Positions 11,520-22,930 of a DNA stretch of 64,000 bases are shown in pieces. Both the position numbers and the translations under genes were made by a program. Within the stretch, counting starts at the first letter, position 1, and each line of letters begins with the position of its first letter. The notes below the pieces were generated by a model. The model worked only from the letters and a program-made list of their open reading frames with translations, was not told where the DNA came from and searched no databases. Source of the DNA: Eonycteris spelaea (taxonomy: Eukaryota; Chordata; Mammalia; Chiroptera; Pteropodidae); contig PUFA01000116.1 in the NCBI GenBank assembly GCA_003508835.1, positions 3,472,001-3,536,000 of the forward strand, in the 5' to 3' direction.

Positions 11520-11612
11520 ACTCAGAGAAGCGGGGAGAGAGGAGTGTTAGGGAGGGAGAGAGGGAGAAAAGGAAGGAAAGAGAGGAGAGAGAGAGTGTGT
11601 GAGAGAGAGTTT
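11520..11612. repeat. purine-rich (GA) low-complexity tract
   Basis: Imperfect GA/GGA/GAAA run, ending 'gagagagagagtgtgtgaga'. Simple repeat. Confidence 0.8.
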
Positions 11613-13063
11613 CAAATATCCTAATGTCTTGGAAAATTGAATTCTAGGATCATTATGTTATATCTTTTCAATTAGAAAAAAAATGTAAGGACAGCAAAAA
11701 TACTAAGCCAAAAATTCAGGGATAATGAAAAATATGAATAAAGAAAGCCTCAGATTTTCTCAAAGACCTTAGGTGCAAGCAGAGGTAACTGCTAAAGTGG
11801 TTTTTGTTTCATTTTAAAATTTGGAAATTTGCCTGTGAACTAACATAATTTCAATTCACTAATTATGAAGACTGAAATAAATGAAGGCAAAAAAAAAATA
11901 GAATTCCAGTACTTTAAATGACATACTTATCTCCTACTTTTTTGTATCTCTCCCAATTTATTTAATGTAAAATTGTTTCGGAGCACAGATTGATTAGAAC
12001 TTGCTAAAATTGTGTTTTCTCAGATCAGCAGCCAGAAAAGCCTTTGTGAAATTCACAGCTTAGCTGTCCTCTTTTATGATAAAAGCCAGTGGTGGCTTTG
12101 CATTTTCTTCATGGTCTCAGAAAATGTGACTGTTGGAGTACAGACCAGAAATAAAGCAGGTGCTGAGGTCCAGAATGGGACACAATAGAGTGGCATGGCA
12201 TTCCACATCACATGCATGCAACCTGTGCTTATTATGAAGGACGGATGGAAAAAGACAGACTCTTTGGAATTGGAGAGTAATGGAAAAAATAAAACACTAT
12301 TTATTGCTTCTACATTGGGTAGAGGAGAACCTAGATTAAATATGTTTGTGAGGGAAATTGTCCGTCAGTTTAGAAGCTAAAAAGTATAAATCATCTTGTG
12401 AATAAAGAAGAAAAGTAGATCTCACTTTCAATTAATTAAATGAACATAACTTAAAAGAAAAAAAAAACTACCATTTTCAAGTAGTAAATATGAAGACAGA
12501 AGTTGTATGGTTAAATTGGGCAGATTAAGACCACAGAGAGGAGTCTTCTTGAATAAATAAATGTCAAAGGACCCAAATAATGAGACCAACAAGAACTTCT
12601 AGAGGGAATAGACTATTATTTTTTTCTGTACTTAGATATCTTGGTGGGAGGGAGGGAAACTCAATAGATAATTAGCTATCAACCTATAAAGCTACTACTG
12701 TGAATTAGAAGTAGCTAAGGTGTGACTATTTAATTGAATGACGACAGACAGTGTTAGAGGAGGACTCAGAATTACTTATTACTCCCAAGATGTAAAAGTA
12801 AAACTTGCTGTTTTCAATCATTTCATTGCTCTTTAAGTGAGCATAACATCCAGCATCCTTCATTTTAATTAAACATAAAACGGTTTTCAGGAATAGCTGT
12901 TGTTTCCAGCTGTTGAATACCATCTTCCTACCCACTCATCAGACGTGCAGCAGGACCTCCGAGCTCACGTGCTCAGCTACCCACCGAGAAACACAGTTCT
13001 CCCAGAAAATAAGAACATAAAGAAGCCACAGAATCTTTTATTCCAGTCCTCACAGTGCCCTTT
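11613..13063. other. AT-rich single-copy DNA
   Basis: No recognisable repeat family or exon. Short A runs near 11890 and 12459. Small frames at 12195-12380 and 12726-13139 are not supported by any motif. Confidence 0.45.
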
Positions 13064-13085
13064 GGGGGGGGGGAGTAGTCTAAGG

Positions 13086-13279
13086 CAGCAGTCCCCAACC
13101 TTTGTGGCACCAGGGACCAGTGCTCCTATGAGAACCTAATGCCTGATGATCTGAGGCAGAGCTGAGGCGGTGATGCTAGCGCTGGGGAGCAGCTGCAAAC
13201 ACAAATGAAGCTTCACTTGCTCACCCGCCACTGACCTCCTGCTGCGCGGTCCGGTTCCTAACAGAGCTGGGGACCCCTG
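13086..13279. mobile_element. short non-autonomous hAT DNA transposon
   Basis: The ends are a terminal inverted repeat: 'cagcagtccccaacc' at the left and 'ggggacccctg' at the right. They are flanked by an 8-base near-perfect duplication, gTCTAAGG at 13078-13085 and aTCTAAGG at 13280-13287, the length typical of hAT transposition. The interior matches a mammalian element I remember ('tttgtggcaccagggaccag', 'cctatgagaacctaatgcct', 'gatgaagcttcgctcgctcg' type). The remembered long form has several hundred bases between its two ends, so this 194-bp copy is internally deleted. No transposase is encoded. It may belong to the Zaphod/Tip100 group; the exact name is uncertain. Confidence 0.8.
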
Positions 13280-13287
13280 ATCTAAGG

Positions 13288-13660
13288 GTTTTGAGAGAAA
13301 AGGGGAAGTCCAATGCATTTCATTGGTTAGAAGACAGCTCGTCTTGCACAAACTGGAGGAAAACAACTGAGATTTTTACAACATGTGACAGTGTAAATAT
13401 TTAGTCCAGTAAACATGTGCATCAACTGTTTATATCTATGCTCATGGTAAACAAAATGAACCGGGTATGGGATATTAAAAGAACACCTGAATTTGGAGGC
13501 ACATACATCCAATTCAGATGTTAGTCGTTAAGATTTAGCAGTTTATTGGACTGCTGCCTAAAATGTGTTTTCTTACTATCATTACTTTCTTAAACATGTA
13601 GAATAAGCATTGGAGGATAATTTCAAATAAGTTTTTTAATTATCTGAAGGTATTTCATTC
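13288..13660. other. single-copy sequence
   Basis: Mixed composition, no gene or repeat recognised. Overlapping minus-strand frames at 13136-13512 run partly through the hAT element and are spurious. Confidence 0.45.
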
Positions 13661-13664
13661 CTAT

Positions 13665-13865
13665 TTTGACAATGCTTTGGTCACGTGTGTGACTTTGAGC
13701 AAACCTTACTGACATCACTCAGTCTCCATTGACCACCTGTAAAACAGGGATAAAACATTCCAGAATCTCCGGAATCTTTGTGCCTCATGAAATACTAAAG
13801 ATCTGTACAGAGTATCCGGCATGAGAATACACTCTACTGATATTAGCTCCTGTCATTTCTCCACC
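13665..13865 (+). repeat. MIR SINE
   Basis: Plus-strand MIR: 'gtgtgactttgagcaaacct', 'cagtctccattgaccacctg', 'taaaacagggataaaacatt', followed by an 'agtatccggcatgagaatac' segment that parallels 'cagtgcctggcacatagta'. Confidence 0.7.
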
Positions 13866-14394
13866 CTTATCAGCATTGACATCATTATCCGATAAATAAA
13901 ATCAAAATAAGCTGAAGTTAAATGTTTCAAACCTAAATGTAAGTTTACATCTAAACATTTCATGACACAAATTAATTCATAGCCCTCTGAATTTTTTAAT
14001 GTCTTCTCCATGGCAATCTAGAGTGAACTATTTCTAAATAATATGCTAACCAGGCATAAGAATCTTACACCACATGGTTGTCACAAAGGGAAACCTCCCC
14101 AGGTGGATGTTTGCTTGAGGGGTCAAGGGAGGCAATTTTACAACCAGTCAAGAAAACCAATTGTGGAGATGTTTTATCCCTTGCCACAGACTGCTCCCAG
14201 AATGAGAGTCTGTCTTCTTGAATGTCTTTCTAGATGTAACTGGGGCCCCATTTGTTTTTATTTTCCTGATTATTGAAGGCATTTTGTCATAATACTATAA
14301 CTGCATAAGAGAGGGATGGCCTTAACTGGCAGTCATCTGGTCTAAGCTGCACCCTTTCTCATGAACATCTCTTCTTACTTAAGGACTGCAGGTA
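13866..14394. other. single-copy sequence
   Basis: No repeat or gene recognised. The 77-codon frame at 14043-14276 has no known motif. Confidence 0.4.
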
Positions 14395-14545
14395 CCCTCA
14401 CACAGTGCTCTCCTCTGATCCTAATAGCCACTGGTATAGGTAGACAGGTGTGATAATTACCCTCTCCACAGCAAAGTTGAGAAAACAGGAACTTGGAGAC
14501 ATTAAGCTACTTGTCCAAAGTCACCCTGGCAGTTCAGGGAATGAT
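14395..14545 (-). repeat. MIR SINE
   Basis: Reverse MIR: 'cctaatagccactggtatag', 'gtgataattaccctctccac', 'gagaaaacaggaacttggag', 'ctacttgtccaaagtcaccc'. Confidence 0.65.
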
Positions 14546-14844
14546 ATGGCTCCTAAAACATCACCCTGATTATCTGGTCCAAAGGGCTCAAAGCATAAAT
14601 GCACGCAAATGGCAAACACTTAACGGAAATGTGTACATCAAGCCTAGTGTGAGGCATCAGGAGAGGGGTCCGCACTGTAGCAAAGCACAGCCGTTTAGTT
14701 TCATTGCCTATTAGAAACACTTCGGAGGGAATTTAAAATGGCTGAACAAAAACTCTCAGGGCTCAGTATTATCGAAGGGTCTTGAGTTTTGATCTCTGAT
14801 TTCTTTAAACCCACGTAGTCTTTTTTTGTTAGCACAAGGAGGGC

Positions 14845-14960
14845 AGATAGTACATGCAGGGTCACCCAGCTAGCACTAGACACCCTGAAAACTAGGTCTT
14901 CTTTTGCCAGCCAGGAACCCAAACCAGACTCTTCCTCTGCAGAGTTAGCTTCTTGCCAAC
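14845..14960 (-). repeat. MIR-like fragment, weak
   Basis: 'gggtcacccagctagcacta', then 'aaactaggtcttcttttgcc', parallels the reverse MIR block 'aggtcacacagctagtaagt ... cccaggtctgactcc'. Short and diverged. Confidence 0.35.
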
Positions 14961-15204
14961 ATGCCACACATTGCTCAAGGCATGACCAAAGTTTCAGGCC
15001 ACGTTAGCTATAATTAGCAAAGTTTAGACATCTTGACCCCTGTGCCAAAACCCCACGTTCTTTCCACGTGGCTCTACCTCAAGTTTGTGGGTAGGTGACT
15101 GATGCTGAGAGCACATCAGTGACCTGTTCTGCCTCTCCCAAGCTGGCATCATGCCAGCTCCACTCGCAGCCCAACACTGGCACTAAGACACTACTGGCAG
15201 GAGC

Positions 15205-15310
15205 TTAACATCTTCTCGATACATGGACCAAGTCTTGGAGCCAACAGTGGGGATACGGACAGGACCATGACATGATCCACATGCCAAGAGCTCACAGGCC
15301 TGCAAAAGCA
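15205..15310 (-). repeat. L2-like fragment, weak
   Basis: 'cagtggggatacggacagga', followed by 'gacatgatccacatgccaag' and 'agctcacaggcctgc', recalls the reverse L2 end 'ctggggatacaaagatgaat / aagacatggtccctgccctc / aaggagctcacag'. Confidence 0.35.
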
Positions 15311-15849
15311 GCGGCTCGTGCTTTCCCACCGTTCTTTAGAGAGGCAATGAACTAATCTTCATTAGGCGACAGTACTGAAATACGAAAGGATCTGTGCTGT
15401 AACTTGGTGTGCATCCATCATCTTTTCCTAAATAATAATTGCTGCGATCCTGGGGAAAAAAACCATATCAGCTAGTCATGGAACGCAAGATTTTTCTGCT
15501 CATCGGTTTGGATATGGTAATTTTCTTTGTTTCCCCAGTGATAAATGGAAATGAATCCAATGTATGGTTAATGGCAAGTTGTCTGCTGTTGAAAGTGCTA
15601 CATAAATCGAAACTAGAGCTACTAAAATGTGAGAGGTCCAGCTAGATTAGCCCCTGAAGAGATGAGTGAGATAGTAGACAAATAAGAGCGGGTAATAAGC
15701 TGAAGTCTTAAGTGACAATCCTCTTTTATTATACAGATACATCAAAGACCCAGGGATTTGCTCTATTATGCAATATGTATGAATTTTTGGAGTCTTTTTC
15801 AAGTATAAAAGAGTTGCAGTTGTCTTATCTAATTTCCTTCTCATGGATA
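15311..15849. other. single-copy sequence
   Basis: No repeat family or supportable gene recognised. Frames at 15439-15645 and 15647-15844 lie on opposite strands and carry no known motif. Confidence 0.4.
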
Positions 15850-15985
15850 CTGTTTTAGTAGACAGGAGAGCATTATGACTTCATATTTTACAGGTGAAAA
15901 AACTAACAAGCAAAGAGATGAAGCAACTGGCCTCTGGTAGCTCATATCACGGGGCTAAAGCCTAGAGCCCAGAACTTACAATCTG
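15850..15985 (-). repeat. MIR SINE fragment
   Basis: Reverse MIR: 'cttcatattttacaggtgaa', 'aaaactaacaagcaaagaga', 'tgaagcaactggcctctggt'. The order matches 'ccattttacagatgaggaaa / ctgaggcacagagaggttaa / gtaacttgcccaaggtcac'. Confidence 0.6.
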
Positions 15986-16409
15986 TAGAGACCACACACT
16001 TCAGAGATTTTCTTTGTGTCAGATATTTTGAAGGAATAGTGATGAAATCCATAATGTGCCATCGGGCATTTGTATAGGCATCATTGCATTTTAGTTACAT
16101 ACACCATAGAGAAAATTTTCTATTTAATTTCTATGTCTGTATAATTACTATTTGGTCATTTTAACATAACTCTACAACCTTGTCTGTGTTCTTGGGATCA
16201 TGGTTATTTCTATATCCTACAGCACACACTTTCAAGAAAAGGAAGTAATGTACTACTTACAAATAGCTTTATTAACTCTAAACTTACAAACAGATCTCAT
16301 CTGAAGTTTAGACATGAAATAACTTTAGTGTCAGTCTCAACATAGTTCCCAGCCTGAAATGTTCCATCTTGGTGTCTAATTTCACTGTTAGTCATTTTGG
16401 GCACTGTGT

Positions 16410-16760
16410 GTTATAACGAGGCTCTATCTACTCAAAAGCAAATAGCTATTGTGTTCCAGGCACATGGCAGCAGTGGGAACCTAAAGAATGAACAAATACA
16501 TTCTAGACATAGTAATTATCACCCCCTACCAGAGCAATCACGTGTGCAACATAGTTAAATGCAGTGTAATGCATGATATAATGAGGTATGCACATGACAG
16601 TATGGTAGAATGGAGAAGGAATAGATAATTATGATAGCAAGTCAAGGAAGGCTATAAAGTGGAAGTTATATACGAGGCAGATCTTAAAGAATGAGTCAGG
16701 TGGAGAAGTGTATCCCAGAATGAGAGACCAGTAATCACAACTGAGCAATAATACTAAAAT
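16410..16760 (-). repeat. L2 LINE 3' region
   Basis: Starts with 'gctattgtgttccaggcaca', then 'gggaacctaaagaatgaaca', and later 'gtcaaggaaggctataaagt' and 'gcagatcttaaagaatgagt' (consensus: gggaaggcctctctgaggag / acctgaatgatgag). Reverse orientation, old. Confidence 0.6.
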
Positions 16761-16849
16761 AGTAACAAGAACCAAATTTAACCAATATTTAGGCCATACC
16801 ACTCATTCAACAATTTACGTACCTTGCAAAAAGCTAATTCTTTATTTGT

Positions 16850-17020
16850 ATATACACTAGTTCATTTTATGCTTACAATAGCCCTTGTGCCTAGGTATTA
16901 GCCATGCAGATGGGAGATAGAGGTCTAGAGAGGTTATGTCACCTGTCCAATGTCACATGGCAAGTGGCTGACAGACCCAGGATTCAGTCGGAATATCCTG
17001 ACTCTAAAGCCTGGATTCTA
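16850..17020 (-). repeat. MIR SINE
   Basis: Good reverse MIR: 'ttacaatagcccttgtgcct', 'gatgggagatagaggtctag', 'agaggttatgtcacctgtcc', 'aatgtcacatggcaagtggc', 'aggattcagtcggaatatcc'. Confidence 0.75.
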
Positions 17021-18419
17021 AGGAAGCTCATCTGAATAATATGCTGTGGCTGACATGAAGAATAAATAGGAACAGAGAAAGAAGGAAGATGAGTTAGCGG
17101 GAAAGGAATATCATACTTTAAAGACAACATAAAAATTGCTATTCAAGTATCTTATGCAGAAAGTAAGTGACAGCAATATTGACAATAGATTGCAGGCAAG
17201 GTGGTAAGGCAAAAAGAGAATGAAAATCTAGGGAAAAAAATTCTCAACTTTATCTAGAGACAACACAAATTATGAACTCTCTGCCACGCTACTAGTTATG
17301 GGCAGAATGATAAAGATGAGGACAAGCTGAATCATTTCCCATTAAGAAGCACGCTACAAAGCAAATGGCCTGACAGAGAAGCAAAGTATTGATTGACCAT
17401 TTAGTGCAAATGATGGAATGCCGATTAATAACTACAACTGTCAGGAAGCAGTAATTGTTTGGTTTCCACATAGATTTCTTCCCTTCATTTTCATTTGCTT
17501 TAACGTTTAAAGCTTTGTTTGATGTGAATTTAATGTTTCCTTTTCTCATTCTGTTAATTCTTTGAGAATTTTATATTATATCCTTTTCTGTATTCTGCCT
17601 TTATGTTTTACGTTTTGCATTACTGTTATATTTAGGGTCCTCCAAGTCTGAGATTTCTTACAAGTTTTAGTTTGAAAATCAAATGAAGTACTTCAGAGAG
17701 CTGAATGAATTTCAAGGTGAAGGTTAGCAAGGACATTTCATCTCTGGCAATAACTTTGACAGAGGACATAGGTCATCTCGAAGAAATCGACATCAAGGGA
17801 ATGTGTCTACATTAAAAGGAAGGAAACCAAACCAATAAAAAAAATAAAGACAGGAAAAAATAACCCAAGAAGACCATCTAAAATGTATGGTTATGGAGTC
17901 CTAGTGAACACTTCTGAATCAAGTGACAGAAATGAGTAAAACATAAAAGGTAGATTCTAAAAATCAAGTACAGTATAATACGGCAGGAGGAAAATGCTGT
18001 TTATAATCAAATTCCATCTGGATGTGTTGCATATGTGAGGCTACTTATCTCACATTGAAAAAAAATGAGGAAACACTAATTAAGATTCTAGCAGTGGGGA
18101 AACTATTTTTAAGTAAAGAAATCGGCACATACGTAGGCTAGGCAGATCATCAAGTATTGATATTCTTTTAAGGGTAACACTTGATATCAATTGGTCAGTG
18201 TCTCCAGTTGTTTTCACAGATTTAGAAGGGAAAAAAAAACTTCAAATTCCAATTCAAATACCCCCACGTTATTATCCATCTCCTCTGTATTTCGGCATCA
18301 CGTACTTTTTAAATATGTGTTCCATTGTCTGCTACATGCATAACCTTTTCAATATATGTAGATAGACAGACAGATAGCCAAGCAGAAAGACAGGTTGTAC
18401 ATGTAATCTTTTTAAGAAA
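17021..18419. other. AT-rich single-copy DNA
   Basis: No recognisable repeat or gene. A few A runs and a short GATA/GACA patch near 18358-18380. Confidence 0.45.
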
Positions 18420-18790
18420 AGTGTAACTCCTGCGGACAAGCCATTGTGTCTCGTCAACCTCCATGCCCTCCCCAGGACCTGAGCCCGGTGGGGGAGAAGA
18501 GCTTGCCAGGTTACCTGAAGGTTTAATAGGAATTCAGATCCTGGGATCCGGGTGGATGACTAAACTTTTGCTCTATCTGCAGTGTAACTGGCCAACAGAA
18601 GGGCTTTTAACTTGACCAGTGATTTCCAATTCCCAGAGGAGTCCTAGCCCCTTATCCTGAAATACCATACGGATAAGTCTTAAGACGCGGTTTTAAGAAG
18701 TTTCAAATGGTGACCAATTGCAAGTTCGTGATTACCCCGATGAGGCTAAGTGACATCCGAAATGACCACTGTCTCAAGAGACAAAACCTC
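18420..18790. other. CpG-retaining single-copy block
   Basis: About ten CpGs in ~370 bases, for example 'ccatacggataagtcttaag' and 'acgcggttttaagaagtttc'. No family recognised and no open frame worth calling. Confidence 0.3.
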
Positions 18791-20429
18791 TATAGTATAG
18801 ATTATATGTAAAAGGCCAAATAAGAGAGTAAAGAAATAAGACGAGAACCACTTTAGTGAAGAGGAAGGGTTCTGCCCAGATCATGCTTCTGAGTGGCCCA
18901 AAGGCAGTGATTTCTCCATATACGGCCTATCCCGTCTCTGCTAGTTAAATAAGTAATATGCAACCTTAAAAAAAGTACAAACAGGAGACTGCAGCTGATT
19001 TTACTTATGGATAAGACTTCTGTGTGGATCTGAAAGATTGGTTCTGATGATCATTTCAAACCTCATTTAAAATATATCTCAATAGGAGAAACAGCATGAG
19101 AAATACTGAGAAAGCCAGGCCCCTTGTCCACCTCATTTGCCCCACTTCTAAGATCAATGCACCCCCACTTCCAGGCAGCGACCCCTTCAGTTCCTCTGAG
19201 ACAAAAACACTGACCCTTCACAGCCTCATTTCTTTCTGTTCTATATCTATTAGCTCCCGATCTTGACCCAAAACCTGCTTCCTCATCTGGCTCCCTTCAT
19301 GTCCTGAGTCCCTCACAAGGAATAACCACACACCCCGAGTTCTCAGTTTTCAGTTCTGGCCCTCCTCCTCATCCAGCCTTATTCTACCACCATCCAATGT
19401 TTCTTCCTACTCAGAAAAGGCTGAGACTAAGAGTGAAGATTAGAGTATTATCAGGAATCAAACTTAGGTGGATGCTGTACACATGAACATCCTTTCTGCG
19501 TATGACTCTGTGCTATTTAGCCAAGCGATTCTCTGGATCCTTCCATCCACAATTTTGTTCCCCACTGAGCAGCATGCTCGACGACCTGACTTGGCCTGGC
19601 CCATTCTCATGAGTAAGGTCCTCCAAGCCTTCTGTCTTGGACTGCTGAATCCAGGCACAAAATTCAGCCAGTCCTGTGACAGAACGCCCTTCATTTTAGG
19701 CTTCTCCCTTACGAACACGGACCGTTAGCATTGAGCTGTAGACCTGTATTAGTTTTCATGATTAGGGCCCATAGTGGTGGGTGGGCTTAAATGCCACTTC
19801 ATAAACATGTCTAGTTCTGCCAACTGCTAGTTTAGGACTGTTAGCAAGTCTTTATGGAACTGAATCACAGTTCCCTTGTCTCTTAAAAAAAAATAGAATT
19901 AATCTAGGCTTTCTCTTGAACACTCTGATTCTATAATATGAAAAAGAAATATTTGATCCATATAACACAACCTTATATTTGTCTTTACAGATGAAACCAT
20001 AATTTTGTTACACAGATAAATGTTTATAGCTGTGATTTATTTTATGTGTTCATACATAGAAAAGAGTCCTCTCAAAATCGCTTAAAAGATCATACTTAAT
20101 TCCCAAGTGATTTGGAACTTCCATACCTCTGAAATTTAATTCATATCTCAAACGTGCATAAATCAACCATGGCATCTGAATAGGGACTTAAATAGGGACT
20201 GGAGAGCACAAAACTGTCAATTTAATGTACAATGTAATTTCTAGAAATAGCACCCTAATGTTTCAGGATAAAAAGCTCATTTATATGTCCTAATTAGAGT
20301 AATTACTTTAAAATTATTTTAAAGCTTTAACCTTCAGCAAAAGAGTTTTTGAAAAAGGGGAACAAACAAAAATGATGCCCAAAAAACACTAAAAAGCAGT
20401 GCCTTCTTAATTCTGTTGATATTTACATA
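18791..20429. other. single-copy sequence
   Basis: Includes a C-rich, G-poor stretch at about 19115-19400 that I cannot place. Frames at 19464-19718 (minus) and 19468-19728 (plus) overlap almost completely on opposite strands, so at most one could be real and neither has a recognised motif. Confidence 0.4.
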
Positions 20430-20600
20430 TACTAAGTAATTTGTTCAATATGTAATCATTAAGGACCTGCTCCAGGTGAGGCACTGTGTTTCAATGAAGA
20501 CACCAGATGCCACAAGTAGAACCTAGTGCTTCATCCATAGCCTCTGAGGGCAAACACAGGTGTCAAAATTATATAATGCAAAGTAGGAAATAATATGTCC
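20430..20600 (-). repeat. L2-like fragment, weak
   Basis: 'ttgttcaatatgtaatcatt', 'ccaggtgaggcactgtgttt', 'tcaatgaagacaccagatgc' parallel the reverse L2 end. Heavily diverged. Confidence 0.35.
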
Positions 20601-20689
20601 TTCTACATATTAAAGAAACAGGCTATACGTGTTCATTGTGTTTACTTCTTTGGTATTTTTGTAGAGTTTATTTTTCCCAGTTCTTTCAC

Positions 20690-20890
20690 TAAACTGTCAC
20701 TTCTCAGGCCTCAGGTGTGAAAACAGCAGCTTTATTTTTGGCTTACGAGCCCATCACTCATGTAACAGATACAAACAGGTGCCATAAATCATCGCTGCTG
20801 ATGCATACATAATCGGAAATGTCGCCTCATCATCAAAAATGTCTGTTCCCTGCACAAAATGGCAAGGAAAGTGCTATGCTTACCTTTCAT
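20690..20890. promoter_or_regulatory. possible conserved regulatory element, unproven
   Basis: Complex, non-repetitive sequence with a dense set of sites resembling developmental factor motifs: E-box-like CAGGTG (twice), a Hox/Cdx-like GCCATAAATC, an octamer-like TGATGCATAC, and CATAATC. It lies between recognised repeats. Motif density alone is weak evidence. Conservation is not visible from one sequence. Confidence 0.25.
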
Positions 20891-21555
20891 ACTGCCCCAT
20901 AAGTGACCAAGAATAAAGTTGTGGTGGGGTCTGAAGAATTAACCCTCAACAGATTAAGAGTGCATTCTTATTTTAATTATGAAACAAACATATAGCACAC
21001 AAAATCTTCTTTTATGTCAACCTTCCACAAATTGAATGTGGAACTTAACAACAAACTTAATAATAAATAAGAAATAGGACGTGAATAAAGTAAAATCTGG
21101 CTATTTAACAGCTTGTTTTAAATTTAAAAAATCGAGGAGCAGAATCTTTGCTGAGATGTGGAGATGGCATCAGGGATGAAAAGGAGCAGAGGCGGGCGTA
21201 TGAGGCGGCCATGAAGAAAAACAGAAGTTAGTATTAATATTCTGGTAACTTAAAAACCTCCAGCCTAAAGAATCCAGGGACAACCAGTGACTCTTGGTCC
21301 TGGTCTCAGAAATGACTGTGATCGAGAGAGCATCAATGGCCATCAAGAGAGATCATGAATAATGTTGCCTCTGTCCCAACAGATGATACAAAATAATTAC
21401 TGAATTTTCAGATAGAGTCCGAATTGCCAGTTTTACAAGGCTGGCTAACTTTCAGTGCAAGGATGGATTTTATGAGGCTAGCCCAAAGGACCACCGTTGG
21501 ATTTTTGTAAGCTATACTTTAAGACAACAGGATCTAATGCATTTCATCTCAAACA
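20891..21555. other. single-copy sequence
   Basis: No recognised repeat or gene. Confidence 0.4.
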
Positions 21556-21559
21556 TTCA

Positions 21560-22025
21560 GAATTTGGACCTTCAATGGCTCCTCTGTTTATTTAGAATGA
21601 ATTCATGACATGCAGAAGTCTGTAACATTCTCTCTTGAACCTCAACTTGCATCACTGTCCCCCTTAGTTATTCTTCTCCAGTCATCTAAACTTTTCTGAT
21701 CCCTTTATTACATTGTTTCCAGGCTCTAGGACTTCCCTTTTTCTGGAATTGATTTCCACAACACATCATTTAGATAAATCCCACTCATTCTTCAGATTTT
21801 AACACTTTCCCAGACAGCCCTGTTCCTGGCCATTCAAGCTGAGAAGATTCTCCCTGGACTTTATTCTTTTCCTCGTGGCACTTACTCATCCCAATTTATA
21901 ATGTATATGCATTCACTTGCTTAAATGCCTGCCTCATCTAAACTAGGTGAGGACAGGAGACATTTCTGTTCAGTTCACAGATGTACCACCTGAAACGTAG
22001 TAGCCCAATACAAATGTTGCTTCAT
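21560..22025 (+). repeat. L2 LINE 3' end
   Basis: Follows the plus-strand L2 3' end in order: 'ggacttccctttttctggaa', 'ccactcattcttcagatttt', 'aacactttcccagacagccc', 'tttattcttttcctcgtggc', 'acttactcatcccaatttat', 'agacatttctgttcagttca'. It ends in the 'gtagcccaatacaaatgttg' block, equivalent to 'gtaggcgctcaataaatgtt'. No open frame. Confidence 0.75.
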
Positions 22026-22035
22026 TTCCATTCCC

Positions 22036-22245
22036 CAACCCCGGCGGTGCTCGACTGGCGAGATTTGGCTCCTTGGGTACCATTTGCAATGCTCAGAGAT
22101 ACTTCTGGTTTGTCACAACTGGCAGATATGTTACTGGCATTCAGAGGCTAGGGATGTTGCTAAACATTCTACAACTCACAAGACAGCCACCACAACGCAA
22201 GATTATCTGGCCCCAAATGTCAAGTGTTTCTCTGCCCTACTCAGT
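22036..22245 (-). mobile_element. MER20 (hAT-Charlie) DNA transposon
   Basis: Reverse orientation MER20: 'tggttTgtcacaactggcag', 'gatatgttactggcattcag', 'ctagggatgttgctaaacat', 'tctacaactcacaagacagc', 'caccacaacgcaagattatc', 'tggccccaaatgtcaagtgt'. Non-autonomous, with no transposase. The 62-codon frame inside it is spurious. Confidence 0.85.
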
Positions 22246-22744
22246 TAATACACAGAGATAGAGGTCAACATCTCACCCTACAAGCCTGACCATGAAATAA
22301 CCAAGGAGACAAGGATGTCTCCAAAACAAATAATCAAAACCTGGCAGCAGACCCTTCTCAACTAGGAGGACTGCATCAGGCCCTTCAATGAGAACATTTA
22401 TTTTTATCCCAGAAATCTTAGAGATCTAATCACCTAGGTAGAAAGAACTGACCTCTTAGAAGTTGCCAGCAAACAATATTTGGGCTTTATTTCGCCCCCA
22501 TTCTTAGAGTCCATACATTTGCTTGGGTTTTGCTCACCTTGTAGATACAGTTAAGGAAATGTACCTAAATAGAGTTCAAGAGTGCCTCTATCCTAACATT
22601 CCAGCAATAATCAGACTGAATTTTTACACTGTCAATTACTAAAAGTTCCCTGACTGCCCTTGACTATTTCTAAGCCAACTGGACATGTGTAGGATGTGGA
22701 GATTATCTGACACCAACTGACTTTGTTACTCTAGTGTTTCCTAA
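22246..22744. other. single-copy sequence
   Basis: No recognised repeat or gene. Confidence 0.4.
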
Positions 22745-22930
22745 CTTATTTGGCAAATTATGTCTAAATAGACGTGTAAGATTCTGGTACTAGCATGGGC
22801 TTAGGATCCTCCCATTACCTGTATTCCGACCTTGAACAAATCACTTGGTTATCTCCAAGTCCCCTTCTTTACTCTGTCAAATGATGATTTCCAAGATTTC
22901 CTCTAACTTCACAATTCTATATAATAAATT
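22745..22930 (+). repeat. MIR-family SINE
   Basis: Plus-strand MIR: 'agattctggtactagcatgg', 'ccgaccttgaacaaatcact', 'tggttatctccaagtcccct', 'caaatgatgatttccaagat', 'ttcctctaacttcacaattc'. It ends like the copy at 1886-2075. Confidence 0.65.
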
